A stretch of DNA of 64,000 nucleotides from Acanthosoma haemorrhoidale (Eukaryota > Arthropoda > Insecta > Hemiptera > Acanthosomatidae), in contig OV884013.1 of assembly GCA_930367205.1 (NCBI GenBank), positions 119,823,827 to 119,887,826 of the forward strand, read 5' to 3'. A program made the position numbers and the translations under genes. The notes under the pieces are model-generated. The model was given only the letters and a program-made list of their open reading frames with translations. It was not told where the DNA came from and ran no database searches. Within the stretch, counting starts at the first letter, position 1. Every line of letters starts with the position of its first letter. Positions 1-10,566 of the stretch are shown here, piece after piece.

Positions 1-395
1 AATATTTAAATATAATCAAACAAAGAAAAACAATACCAATATATAAATTAAAATAAAATTCTTACTTTTCAAATAAAGTGTTGAGATGATCTTGCGAACA
101 ATCTGCAGCAATCTAGCCTGGAGTGCGAAGGAGCAAGAGGTCTGTCTGTAGGGGCTGGTATGGTGGTACCACCGTTGCAGTCTCTACAGGTAGAATGCCC
201 AAAATGTGCGAACTTCTAGCTTAAATAATAGCCACCCCACTCCATCCCCCACCCGTTCCTATTCCAGCGACCTCTAACAAACTGGAAATATACTAAGGCT
301 TAACTTATGAAATCTCACCTCCAAACAAAACAAGATTTAACAATTGACCATTCATCCCAAATTTCAGCTCTAGACCTAAATTTTAATTACCTCTA
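1..395 (-). repeat. Outer left arm of composite inverted repeat
   Basis: Reads on the minus strand as a near-identical copy of roughly 12465-12964. The match runs to the left window edge, so the repeat may continue outside. It lacks about 130 bp (12512-12640) that the right copy carries; a diverged version of that piece sits at 3755-3900. No coding capacity was seen. The family is not recognised. Confidence 0.85.
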
Positions 396-1011
396 AAAGC
401 CTTATGGGTGATCCAATTTTTACCACTTAACAATAATATTCATGGAAATCCCATTTTCGAAAGACTTCAAAGGGCCGTAAAAGTATTTTGGCGCTTAAAA
501 AATGGGGGGGGGGAACAGATTACAGCCAGGTGCCAATTTATAAATTATTTTTATTTTTTTATTTAAAAAAAAAAATCACACTTTTGGAATCAGTAAATTC
601 TTTGATTAACTCACCTAAGAAAGAAAAAACTGCATTATGCGTGAGTGTGTCAAATAAAAAATAATAAAATAAAACCGTCTTTATGATAAGATTTCAAATT
701 ATGAGACGGTCCATCGGCGTCATTAAAAGCGACATGTTTCCTTGGCATGATGCATGATACATGTTATTTTGTAAGATATTCACTCCTTAAAATGCATATA
801 TTATGCAGTTAAAGGTGCCAGCTAATTTATATTGATGTATATAATTTTTATTTTTAAAACACATACGATTATAAAATCATAGGGGTTAGGAAAAAAGTGG
901 GCATGACTTTCCAGCGGAGCAAAGAAATGCATAAAGAGCACATTGTAATCTGGGATGGTGACTTAAGAAATATTGGAAATAGAAAATTAAAAAATCAACT
1001 ATACCAATATC
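396..1011. other. AT-rich, gene-free
   Basis: Homopolymer-rich sequence with a G9 run near 508. No ORF, repeat match or splice-like exon was recognised. Confidence 0.6.
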
Positions 1012-1570
1012 AAACCATTTTACTTAAGGCAAAATATCTCCTCAAAATGGTGTAGACTAAACCATTTTACTTAAGGCAAAATATCTCCTCAAAATGGTGT
1101 GGACTAAACCATTTTAGTTAAGGCAAAATATCTCCTCAAAATGGTGTGGACTAAACCATTTTACTTAAGGCAAAATATCTCCTCAAAATGGTGTGGAATA
1201 AACCATTTTAGTTAAGGCAAAATATCTCCTCAAAATGGTGTAGACTAAACCATTTTACTTAAGGCAAAATATCTCCTCAAAATGGTGTAGACTAAACCAT
1301 TTTAGTTAAGGCAAAATATCTCCTCAAAATGGTGTGGAGTAAACCATTTTAGTTAAGGCAAAATATCTCCTCAAAATGGTGTAGACTAAACCATTTTACT
1401 TAAGGCAAAATATCTCCCCAAAATGGTGTGTACTAAACCATTTTACTTAAGGCAAAATATCTCCTCAAAATGGTGTGGACTAAACCATTTTAGTTAAGGC
1501 AAAATATCTCCTCAAAATGGTGTGGACTAAACCATTTTAGTTAAGGCAAAATATCTCCTCAAAATGGTGT
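1012..1570 (+). repeat. 47-bp hairpin minisatellite, first block
   Basis: About 12 tandem copies of a 47-bp unit. Each unit contains ACCATTTT, a 22-nt spacer and AAAATGGT, an 8-bp stem, so every repeat can fold as a hairpin. Variants alternate in the spacer (ACTTAAGG or AGTTAAGG) and the linker (GTAGACT, GTGGACT, GTGGAAT). The block stops at GGTGT (1566-1570), which is duplicated at 2847-2851 across the inserted LTR, so this and the second block were once one array. Confidence 0.95.
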
Positions 1571-2846
1571 TGTTGGGGTCCAATGTGCACAAAATTAAAA
1601 AAAAAAAATAATAAAAGTGAAATCCCCGAGCACCCTAGTAAAATATGCCGATTCCGTTACCTCTTTCTTATTGTGGTACAACTCGAGCTGAAAGCAATAT
1701 TGAACAATATTCAGAAAATTATGAATATCAAAAATAAGATGATTTTGAAGTCAAGATTCTGAAAATAATTATTCTAATAATTGAATTGAAAGTGCATCTG
1801 AAAATTGAATTGTAACAATGCAACTTCATCTAATAAATGCTGTCATAAACCTGATATTAATGAATTGGGAAAGAAAATAATAATAATAACACAGAAAATT
1901 AAATCACAAAAAAAATCAAATTTGGTTACTGCTGAACAATAAATTTATTTGAAAATAAGGTATACATGTATAATACTAAACCACATGAATTCCAATTTTT
2001 CGTAAACAATAAATGAATTAATTTGGTTGTTGAAAATATTAAAATTCAATTAAACAAAACAAAATCGTGATCCTTCTAAGTTAATAATTCTGAATAGCTT
2101 CACAAACTAAACAAAGGAATCATTCAACAATTATATTTAGTAGTAGTCATAATTAACCAGTAAAACGACCAAAGTTTTATAAACATTTGTTTGAAATAAA
2201 TAAATTCACATATCTTGATTTTAAGTAATAATTAATTCCTAGTTTTAATTTTGTTTTATTATTTTGTTTTGGAGAGAGAGAGAATAGCGCAAATAAAATT
2301 GTTGGGTCTGACCTCTCAATATGTGATATTATCGATGTCGTCTTCTAAGTGTTGAACCTGGCAAGATGATGCAGTGTCGGCGGTCCTCTCGAAAGACGAT
2401 AATCTCAAGTTGGATTATTTGTTGGTTGAGTCAGAAGTTCCACATCCCATTTAAGTGCGAAATCATTCACAAATTTAGAAAATGCAAAGGGCCGTTCAGG
2501 CAAGATGATACATTTCTAATGGCTTGATCAAGCAATACTGAGTAAAGATAATCCTTTAACACGTAAAGTAAACAATAACAACTGTTCTCCTCCCCCACTC
2601 TCTCTCTCTCTACCGTCTCCTATTTATTGTCTCTCTCTCTCTCTCACACACACTGCTCTTTTCTTATCGATATCAAATCCATAACATAAACAAAACAAAT
2701 TAAATTTATTCACAATTCATTTATCAAAAATAACAAAATTAACTTTTATTTTCGATTTACGTAATTAAATTGAAACACAAAATAAAGGAATTCTACTCAA
2801 TTCTATTTACATTATTTTAGTCGTCTTTTCATACATACCGCTAACA
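1571..2846. mobile_element. Solo LTR of an LTR retrotransposon (1276 bp)
   Basis: Starts TGTTGGGGTCC and ends CCGCTAACA, so it has TGTT/AACA inverted ends. It is flanked by an exact 5-bp duplication GGTGT (1566-1570 and 2847-2851). Removing the insert and one GGTGT restores an uninterrupted minisatellite unit. There is no gag or pol between the ends, so this is a solo LTR left by recombination between two LTRs. It contains a short CT/CA-rich tract at about 2595-2650. Five-bp target sites occur in Ty3/gypsy, Copia and Bel-Pao; the superfamily cannot be decided from the LTR alone. Strand is unknown. Confidence 0.85.
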
Positions 2847-3521
2847 GGTGTGGACTAAACCATTTTACTTAAGGCATAATATCTCCTCAAAATGGTGTGG
2901 ACTAAACCATTTTAGCTAAGGGGAAATATCTCCTCAAAATGGTGTGGAATAAACCATTTTAGTTAAGGCAAAATATCTCCTCAAAATGGTGTAGACTAAA
3001 CCATTTTAGTTAAAGCAAAATATCTCCTCAAAATGGTGTGGAATAAACCATTTTAGTTAAGGCAAAATATCTCCTCAAAATGGTGTAGACTAAACCATTT
3101 TACTTAAGGCAAAATATCTCCTCAAAATGGTGTGGACTAAACCATTTTAGTTAAGGCAAAATATCTCCTCAAAATGGTGTAGACTAAACCATTTTAGTTA
3201 AAGCAAAATATCTCCTCAAAATGGTGTGGAATAAACCATTTTAGTTAAGGCAAAATATCTCCTCAAAATGGTGTAGACTAAACCATTTTACTTAAGGCAA
3301 AATATCTCCTCAAAATGGTGTGGACTAAACCATTTTAGTTAAGGCAAAATATCTCCTCAAAATGGTGTAGACTAAACCATTTTACTTAAGGCAAAATATC
3401 TCCTCAAAATGGCGTGGACTAAACCATTTTACTTAAGTCAAAATATTTCCTCAAAATGGTGTGGACTAAACCATTTTACTTAAGGCAAAATATCTCCTCA
3501 AAATGGTGTAGACTAAACCAC
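2847..3521 (+). repeat. 47-bp hairpin minisatellite, second block
   Basis: About 14 more copies of the 47-bp unit, in phase with the first block after removal of the LTR. A variant TAAAGC recurs at 3011 and 3199, 188 bp apart, which is four units and shows a higher-order period. The block degenerates at about 3522, where the last CCATTTT reads CCACTTT. Confidence 0.95.
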
Positions 3522-3754
3522 TTTCGTCTTCTAGAAATAATAAAACACCATAATTTGTCAAGTTGAGAAACTAAATCTTCTAAATGAATTACCTATAGGC
3601 AAATCTATTGGTATTAATCTATTTGTATTTTCTCCAAAACGGCAAGGAAGTATAAAATACTCCTAGCGTATTATACCAGTAGTGATAATATCATTTTAAA
3701 GAACGTTAAAAAAATAATTTATTCCTCATATTTTCTGGGCACAATTTGTCCACG

Positions 3755-3900
3755 GACAATAACGAAAAAAGAAAGTTGGGCATTGACGCCAACAGCCACC
3801 CCCGTGGAAAATTCTTTGGTACCTGGACAACTTCAGGTATCAATGACTCCAGCTAACGTTACCTAGCAGGTAGACACTTTCTAAAAAAAAAGATCTGCTA
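3755..3900 (-). repeat. Diverged piece of composite inverted repeat
   Basis: Minus-strand match to about 12505-12640 and to the third copy near 14540-14680: the GTAGACACTTTCT and TACCTGGACAACTTCAGGTA blocks are shared with substitutions and indels. It is displaced from arm piece 1-395 by the minisatellite and LTR. Confidence 0.6.
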
Positions 3901-3928
3901 ACAAACTAATAAACACCTTTCTGTCCCC

Positions 3929-3979
3929 CTTCTCAACACACAGACCTTCTCAACACACAGACATTCTCAACACACAGAC
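3929..3979 (+). repeat. 17-bp tandem repeat, three copies
   Basis: Three consecutive copies of CTTCTCAACACACAGAC; the third has one substitution. Simple local duplication. Confidence 0.9.
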
Positions 3980-4722
3980 CTTCCAACCAGAAAATATTAA
4001 TAATATTCAAATGAAATGAAAATCGAGAACCCTTCTATAAAAAATAATGACAAAATATAAAAAAAAATGATGTACGCTCTTCAGTTTGAGAATCCGAACG
4101 GTACACAGGCGATTTGCCTGAGTATACATCAGTCCACCACTTTTCTGGGATAAGGTAAGACTTGGTAAGGCTTGTACATATAGCATCAGTGAATTATAAA
4201 GAATTATTTAATAATTAATTAGTGTTACATATTTCTTTGCAATGAACAATTTGTGTCTTATAATTATACTCACTTTAAATGCTTATATTCGATATCTTAT
4301 TTTTAATTAGTAATTTTTATATTTATAGATTATTCCTTATATCATTGTTGCATCTGGGCATACTTACATCGAATATTGTACTGTTTAATAATATACATGC
4401 GGATGGTTTTAAGTTAATCATAAGGTTTTCAATACCGTCACCCCTGTTAATTAGATCACTGTACAGGCAGTGTTGTGTTCAGTGCCTTTCCTCGATTCCA
4501 TTAGTGGATCTGGGGGAAGTTACCCTTTAATTATCATTTATTGGTTCGTCTTCGTGCTCTTGTAACGATAAGTGACTAACTACTAAAATAAATTATTAGC
4601 TAATAAGATAAATATAGAACAGAGAGGTAGCACTAATCTCTTTATTTATTCGCTTTGATTACATCATTTTCGATCGAACCCTGTGACCGAAGAGGATACT
4701 GATGCTAGGAACACGGTTAGGC

Positions 4723-4956
4723 CTAATACAGATTCTCTAACTGGGAGGTATTCCTCAAATTGGGAAACATTCTTTTGCGTTTCAGGTGGTCTAAATGGAC
4801 AACAGGAGGTTTCTTCGGCTTGGAAGACACTAGCTGGGGTTTTCCAGCGGGGGTGAAGTGTCTCCTCTCACGCGTGTTGAACGGCACAGGGAATGTTGGC
4901 CAGGTCCCGTACGCTGGGAGTTGCGCCTTCTTGCCCCGAGAAACCTGCAACATCAT
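4723..4956 (-). CDS. Conserved 77-codon frame inside inverted repeat (left copy)
   Basis: A GC-rich (about half GC) island in AT-rich DNA. It encodes a 77-residue basic, proline-rich frame beginning MMLQVSRGKKAQLPAYGTW and ending in a stop just after NTSQLENLY. The predicted protein is identical to the copy at 11552-11785. The two DNA copies differ at four positions that I can see, and all four are synonymous. The opposite strand is also open across this stretch (4760-5155), and the same four changes are silent there too, so the coding strand is not settled. The sequence TGTTGCAG just before VSRGKK resembles a 3' splice site, so this could be a captured host exon rather than a full gene. No signal peptide, membrane segment or known domain was seen. 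Function unknown. Confidence 0.3.
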   Translation of the reverse strand: MMLQVSRGKKAQLPAYGTWPTFPVPFNTRERRHFTPAGKPQLVSSKPKKPPVVHLDHLKRKRMFPNLRNTSQLENLY

Positions 4957-5156
4957 GAGCGACAGTCAAATAACTTCATCAAATAATTTGATGTGTGGGA
5001 CTAAAATTCAAAATAAAGTCAAAAATGGGTTTTATTCCAGAATTTCGATATCTATAGATTATTATTTCAAAATTTTAAAAATACCTATGTTACCTATGAA
5101 GCGTGTAGACTGCCTTGTCTTGTATTGTCCACTTTCAAGACTTTATTTCATGTGAT

Positions 5157-5240
5157 ATCTTGATGTGATTCTTTTTTCTTTATCGTATTTTATGTGTAAA
5201 TTAACCATGAAATGGAAAATATCATTTTAAATCTCAAGCC
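5157..5240 (+). repeat. 84-bp direct repeat, left copy
   Basis: ATCTTGATGTGATTC through AATCTCAAGCC recurs at 5459-5542 with a few substitutions, exactly bracketing the family A fragment. On the right arm of the inverted repeat this segment occurs once (11281-11364), so the duplication is specific to the left arm. Confidence 0.9.
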
Positions 5241-5458
5241 AAAAAGACAAGAACTAAACAGACTCTTTGGACAATTGTACAGACTACTTGGAAGGACATC
5301 CCATCTCAAAATAGAGAATAAATTGCTAATTTACAAAGTTATACTCAAGCCAATCTGAACATACGGAATCGAGGTATGGGGGACAGCAAAAAAGTCGAAC
5401 ATCAAGCGCATCCAATCCTTTCAATCAAAAGTCCTGAGAACGATAGTAAATGCGTTTG
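5241..5458 (+). pseudogene. Family A non-LTR fragment (Jockey-like RT C-terminus), copy A1
   Basis: Plus-strand relic of ORF2 downstream of the reverse transcriptase catalytic core. It contains the recognisable NKLLIYKVILKPI block, here with a TGA stop where W is expected in PIWTYG, then IKRIQSFQSKVLRTIVNA. It is cut off abruptly at NA and followed by the second 84-bp direct repeat, so its 3' half is missing compared with A2. Confidence 0.8.
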
Positions 5459-5542
5459 ATCTTGATGTGATTCTTTTTTCTTTATCGTATTTTATGTGTA
5501 AATTAACCATGAGAAGGAAAATATCATTTTAAATCTTGAGCC
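5459..5542 (+). repeat. 84-bp direct repeat, right copy
   Basis: Second copy of 5157-5240 with differences such as GAGAAGG for GAAATGG. It flanks the truncated A1. Confidence 0.9.
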
Positions 5543-6327
5543 GAATTTTCGCTTGAACCACCCTGCAGTAAGGGGCTGTGGCGCCATCAATTTGGCCTCT
5601 CACTGCTAACCGCAACTGGGGGCGGTTACAGTGATAACGCACCTTTAAATATTTTAAATATTAAATACTTAAAAGTTATTTGTATAAAATTAGTTTGTTT
5701 ATCGTAATTGCCTTAATTGTATTTTGGCCAACATCGTAGTTCAAGGCGGTGCATCGAGCAGTGGTCAAAACTCCAAAAATGAACTGTTTGTTTATTTCAT
5801 TTGGATGATTCACACTTGTTTGGTACAAACAAATGTCATCATTAGCTTCTGGGCTTAGAAGGTAACAAAACCGATTTCATTTGAGTTAAGTTTTTCAGTC
5901 TTGTAACATGGCTCATTTTAATGGTGTATTTATTATTCACCCCCTTTTTTCAACCAGTAGTAAGTTTTACAGATATTTTATGGTAATGTTTCTAATTTAC
6001 TATAGTACCGTGATTTTTAAGTTCAAAAAAATTATTTTTAAGTGGTAACATTTTATTTCAAATATACTCCAAAACCTTTTAATTTTCTTCATATTATAAA
6101 AGATATTTTTCAAAAAAATTAAAACCATTGTTGCGATCTATGAGCAAAATTCTTTGTTATATTACCTTTTGCAAGATTCTTTTAAAAAACTTTTTACTTC
6201 TGAGAAGTCTTCTGTACCCTCTAAGAAAACTGGTGGAAGGTCAAAAAAAGATTTCCAAGAATGTGCCAAAAAGACATAAAAAAGGCAGGTACAACAACTA
6301 CAAAAGGTGAAGGTGGGTGCCTAACAC
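5543..6327. other. AT-rich, gene-free
   Basis: No recognisable gene. A lysine-rich 60-codon frame at 6128-6310 has AT-driven composition and no family resemblance, so I do not call it. Confidence 0.6.
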
Positions 6328-6366
6328 AACGGTTTTTGATCAAAAAGGTGAGCCCCATCACCTTAT
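6328..6366 (+). repeat. Family B 3'UTR scrap with hairpin
   Basis: TTTGATCAAAAAGGTGAGC followed by CCATCACCTT matches the 3'UTR hairpin of family B copies at 33871 and 37546. An isolated fragment just upstream of B1. Confidence 0.7.
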
Positions 6367-6402
6367 ATTGTCATTAAGGAGATAGGAAAAAAAAGCATGA
6401 CA

Positions 6403-6962
6403 ACTACACTGTATCGGAGGGCAAGAGAACTCACCGGCTTTCTCCATGTACTCTATCTGGGTATACAAGTGGTGGGCAGGCATCTTCATTTATTTTAGTA
6501 ATAAAATAGAAACAGTACGACACAGGTCTTACTGGCTACCACTCCTGCTAACTTCACCCAACCTGTCGCTTCGTCTCAAACTGATGATCTATAAATGTGT
6601 CCTCCGGCCAGCTCTGCTGTACGGTGCCCCGCTATATATTCACTTGACTGACAATACAGCTGAATGTCTCCAACATTTCCAGAATGGGATTATGCGAAAA
6701 GTAGTCCGACATACCTCTCTAGAGAAGTTAAAGAACGCTGACCTGTAATCGTTGCTTGGTGTGCCGTAGGTGGGTGAGTTCACCCGTCGGAGACACGTCA
6801 AGTTTTTTGACTCGTTGCAGCACCTAACAAACCCAGTGTTTAACACTATGACCCCACCACCCCTTCCGGATCGATGGCCAAAGACTGTCCGGGAATCCCA
6901 GGTTAAGTTGGTTCGATAATTCCATGATTTTTAATAACAAGGGGATATGAAGAAAAAAAAAA
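6403..6962 (+). pseudogene. Family B non-LTR retrotransposon, 5'-truncated, copy B1
   Basis: Plus-strand copy of the ORF2 C-terminal region: RHRSYWLPLLLTSPNLSLRL, LMIYKCVLRPALLYGAPL, MRKVVRHTSLE, then GVP.VGEF.RRRHVKFFDSL and NPVFNTMTPPPLP. A premature stop replaces the H codon after NADL. The end is AACAAGGGGATATGAAG followed by an A-run, the alternative 3' terminus also seen inverted near 27057 and 38009. Confidence 0.85.
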
Positions 6963-8172
6963 TATGACTTCTTGGCGGTTCCTACCCGGGGCGTTATGGT
7001 TCGTGAAGATACAGGGAGTTTGAGTTCATCTTTTACCACAGTCAGGACCAATTCATTTCAATTACTGTCTAATTTTGAGCCAAGTATATTCAATATGTTC
7101 ATAAATATCTTTCAGTCTTATCATAAGTTCGTTGTACATTTTTGATTGAGGCAATCTCATATGTTTTCAGATATATTCTAGGTAGAAGGAGAGAGTTGGC
7201 TTAAGCTTTTATGTATTTGCTGTATTTTTGTTTTATTCATTTTTATTAATTTATGATATTCCGCTTATATTTAATAACAATCTTATTGTCATACCTTACA
7301 ATTTATTTATCAAGTATACTTGACATTATTAAAATTAATGTCTTATCATCTCAATATCTAGAAATCTTGAAAGGTAAGATAATAGAGTTTTTGATTCTTA
7401 ATTGTGGATATTTAATAAATAGTTTTTTATCTATCTGACATGTACTAAATGAATACAAATATATAATAAAAAAATAAAATAAAAATAATGAATAAAAATG
7501 AAGATGGGCTAAATTATCAACCCCAATCAGACATATTTTATTTTGATTATAATATTTCTATTTAATTCTAGTCTATTACCAATCTTTATTAAGGGCTGAA
7601 TGCGTCATAATTCTTAGGGCTAAGTAAGGGCCAGCCGGCAATAAGTTGCCCTTGGAAGCACAGGTACCTTTACGACAGTAAAGCCTACTGAAGTTACATA
7701 TCGCACAGTGCAGGCACCAATGCCTGCTATATATTATAATAATACAAGTAATTGCACCAACCTTAACGAACGTTACGTTCATTAAACAATAATATGTCGT
7801 AAAATAGAGGACTCCCTCATCGCTATTGACCCCTAAGCTGAAACAATTTATATTACTTACCAGGCATTTCACTGGGGTGTGTTTTCCCGTGTCTGTTTTC
7901 GGTTCTATTTTTCGATAATGGGGACTGATGGAATACATTTTAGTAGCCCTGTGTTTAGTTTATTGTGTCGTAAGCATTCCTTCGAGACGAAGAATTATTT
8001 TTAAACACACTACTAAGATAATCAACAATGTAATAAATTATAGCACTGATATATTTTTACATATGACTAATTTTATTTGACATATCGTAAGAAAACAGAT
8101 TAAATTAATGATAGTCGGTTATATGTCACAGTTCCGAAAATTTCAAAGGTAGATTTGTCAATTGCTTCATTA
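6963..8172. other. Gene-free; unassigned 120-codon minus frame
   Basis: Mostly AT-rich. A somewhat more balanced segment at 7576-7938 is open on the minus strand for 120 codons with several cysteines. It shows no motif I recognise and no repeat match in this window, so it is noted but not called a gene. Confidence 0.5.
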
Positions 8173-8174
8173 TA

Positions 8175-9005
8175 CAGAGGGGTCCAAAAAAATGTATCCA
8201 CTGTTTAAAAGTCCATAACTTGCAAACTAATTGACGGAGTTGTCTCATTTTTGGTAGTGTAATAGTTTGTAGTTCCGGCAATCGCCATACAAGCGTTTTA
8301 TTGCGTTGTTTTGTTTTGCCAGATGACAGTCGCCAGATAGTTAGTGTTTTATTGTTAGTTGTACCTTGTTACTCGAGTAGACATGGCTGGCGTAAGGCTT
8401 ACATTTGATGAAAGGAAGTCTGTTTTAAAGTGGTATTTTAAGTACAAAAACATTAATGAGGTTCAACGGCAATGGCGAAATGTGTATCAAACAGAGCCAC
8501 CGACACCCTTCAAACATCCATTTTACCTGCCATCCAAGACTTGTATGGAGACGGAAGATTTTACTTTTAACAAGATGGTGCCCCAGCCCACTACCACAAT
8601 CGTGTTAGGGCTTATCTCGACGAAAATCTACCAGGAAGATGGATAGGCCGTAGAGGTGCTGTAGAGTATCCACCACGTTCCCCAGACTTAACTCCTCTGG
8701 ACTTTTACCTGTGGGGAACACTAAAGGACGTCGTTTATCTACAAAAGCCACGCACATTGGATGAACTTCGAGAATCCATCGTACATTCATGTGCAAATAT
8801 CCAACTGAACACAGTCAGTTGTTCGTGCTGCAGTTCGGCGGCATCGTTTGTGTGTGGATGTTAATGGTGACCATTTCGAACACGTACAGTGATATCTTTA
8901 AGTTGGACTTTAAGCTACACTTTCACCAAAAATGAGACAACTCCGCCAATTAGTTAGGAAGTTATGGATTGTTAACCAGTGGATACATTTTTTTGGACCC
9001 CTCTG
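8175..9005 (+). mobile_element. Internally deleted Tc1/mariner element, 831 bp
   Basis: Terminal inverted repeats of about 29 bp: left CAGAGGGGTCCAAAAAAATG, right its complement ending at 9005. Both ends are flanked by TA (8173-8174 and 9006-9007). A second shared stretch lies just inside each end (GACGGAGTTGTCTCATTTTT on the left). It carries a broken transposase. Confidence 0.92.
8383..8892 (+). pseudogene. Tc1/mariner transposase remnant, DD41D-like spacing
   Basis: The N-terminus reads MAGVRLTFDERKSVLKWYF then INEVQRQWRNVYQTEPPT, a helix-turn-helix region. The centre with the first catalytic aspartate is deleted (junction near 8505-8530). The remaining RNase H-like part contains an inferred F-Q-Q-D-G-A-P-A-H block in which the first Q codon is TAA, then SPDLTPLDFYLWGTLKDVVY. 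Forty-one residues separate the QQD and PLD aspartates. A frameshift near 8810 leads to a C-terminus ending in DHFEHVQ and TGA. Non-functional; mobilisable only in trans if at all. Confidence 0.85.
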
Positions 9006-9007
9006 TA

Positions 9008-9571
9008 TATATAACAGTTACGTATGTCTATTTATAACCATATAGCAGCGTACAGGTTCTACCGACGTTCACAAACGACTCAGTCAACAAATATTTATGG
9101 CTAACTAATAATTACGACGATCGATATGCAATCGATTATTGAGTGAACGAGGAATATCGAACGACTTCTAGGTTACGACCTAGTATAAGAAAATTTAAAT
9201 TTTTTACGCCTTAAAAATTTTTTTTCTATTGATTTTCTTTATTAATGGTTCAATTTTTATTTTTATTACAGTGAAGAATACATTGTATCTAGTACAGGTC
9301 AAATAGGATATACAAAAAATAAAATTGTTCCGTTGATCAAAATTTGTAAAAATGTTTTATTTGTCATGAGAAGAAATAATGAAATACGCATATATTATAA
9401 CGGTTTGCCATTGAAAGGAAGCAAATATTATTATTATTATATTAAATAAAGTTAATAGTATTCAGTTTAGTAATATTCAGTTTAAGTAACAAAAGAATTT
9501 GTAATGAAATAAGGTAAAAATTTATGGTAAATAACTAGAAATTATAGAAGAAAAATTAAAAGTTTTGTAAC
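9008..9571. other. AT-rich, gene-free
   Basis: Homopolymer-rich sequence with no recognisable feature. Confidence 0.6.
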
Positions 9572-10064
9572 GAACCATCTCCACCTAAGTCACAGGACAA
9601 GATCAGCCATTGAGCACAATAATGTCATTATCCTGACTAACAATTGCAGGTTAATGTTCAGGAACTTATTGTAAGCAGCTGGCTTGACTGTTTCTCTCAT
9701 CGACTCCTTCGATACTTCATTCTCATGACTAATGAACCATCTCCACTTGAGTCACAGGACAAGATCAGCCATTGAGCACAATAATGTCAGTATCCTGACT
9801 AACAATTGCAGGTTAATGTTCAGGAACTTATTGTAAGCAGCTGGCTTGACTGTTTCTCTCATCGACTCTTTCGATACTTCATTCTCATGACTAATGAACC
9901 ATCTCCACCTAAGTCACAGGACAAGATCAGCCATTGAGCACAATAATGTCAGTATCCTGACTAACAATTGCAGGTTAATGTTCAGGAACTTATTGTAAGC
10001 AGCTGGCTTGACTGTTTCTCTCATCGACTCTTTCGATACTTCATTCTCATGACTAATGAACCAT
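9572..10064 (+). repeat. 162-bp tandem repeat, 3.04 copies
   Basis: Units start at 9572, 9734 and 9896 with GAACCATCTCCAC, plus a 7-bp partial unit at 10058. Copies differ at only a few bases (CCTAAG/CTTGAG, TCATTA/TCAGTA, CTCCTT/CTCTTT), which implies a recent or homogenised duplication. No ORF or promoter motif is evident. Confidence 0.97.
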
Positions 10065-10566
10065 TTTTATCAACAGATCTTTTTATTTTCGGTACTATTT
10101 AAACATTTAAAAGATCAATCTGGTGTTCAATCAATCAAAAACCGAAGCTTTTAAAATATAATTACAATAAGGGTAATATATATATGCCATACATATACAT
10201 TTCAAAATAAGTTACTTTTAAGACCATCTGTATTTTTCAGAATGTACAAAGTGTAATTTTAGTTTCTGTTTGTTCCGTAAATGTTTTCTCATGTCTCTCA
10301 CTTGCAATTGACGACTTACTGCCTTGCCAAATTACTCCAGTTGATTAAATGCTCTCGCTGATAGTGTCGATCTACTTCAAGTGTGGCCTTTCTTTGTTCT
10401 TCCTCCTATTTATTACCTTGGTGTCCCGGATGGCTCAATCATCTCACCGCCCAGACTCTCTCTGCAGATCTGTGTCTCGGATGAGAGGACAGCAGTGCTA
10501 CCTACGTACTGGTGCCTCTTAAGAACGGTCGCTTCCATATGAGCTCTGTAGTACCTGCTAGTTAAA
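10065..10566. other. Gene-free
   Basis: Mixed AT-rich sequence. A slightly GC-richer stretch at 10380-10560 shows no recognisable frame. Confidence 0.5.

Larger units (their letters stand above)
4360..5240 (-). repeat. Inner left arm of composite inverted repeat
   Basis: Minus-strand copy of 11281-12120. Similarity is very high over the GC-rich core 4690-4990 and looser, with indels, on both sides. It contains the conserved 77-codon frame listed separately. It ends at the family A fragment at 5241, the same junction as on the right arm (11280/11281), so that insertion predates the duplication. Confidence 0.85.

Noticed and set aside
1012..3521. CRISPR array
   Set aside because: Units are contiguous tandem copies without unique spacers, in a eukaryotic transposon-rich context.
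7576..7938. 120-residue cysteine-containing protein on the minus strand
   Set aside because: No motif, no start context and no support from a second copy; could be chance openness.
8359..8646. Intact 95-residue protein
   Set aside because: It is the deleted transposase N-terminus running out of frame through the deletion junction.
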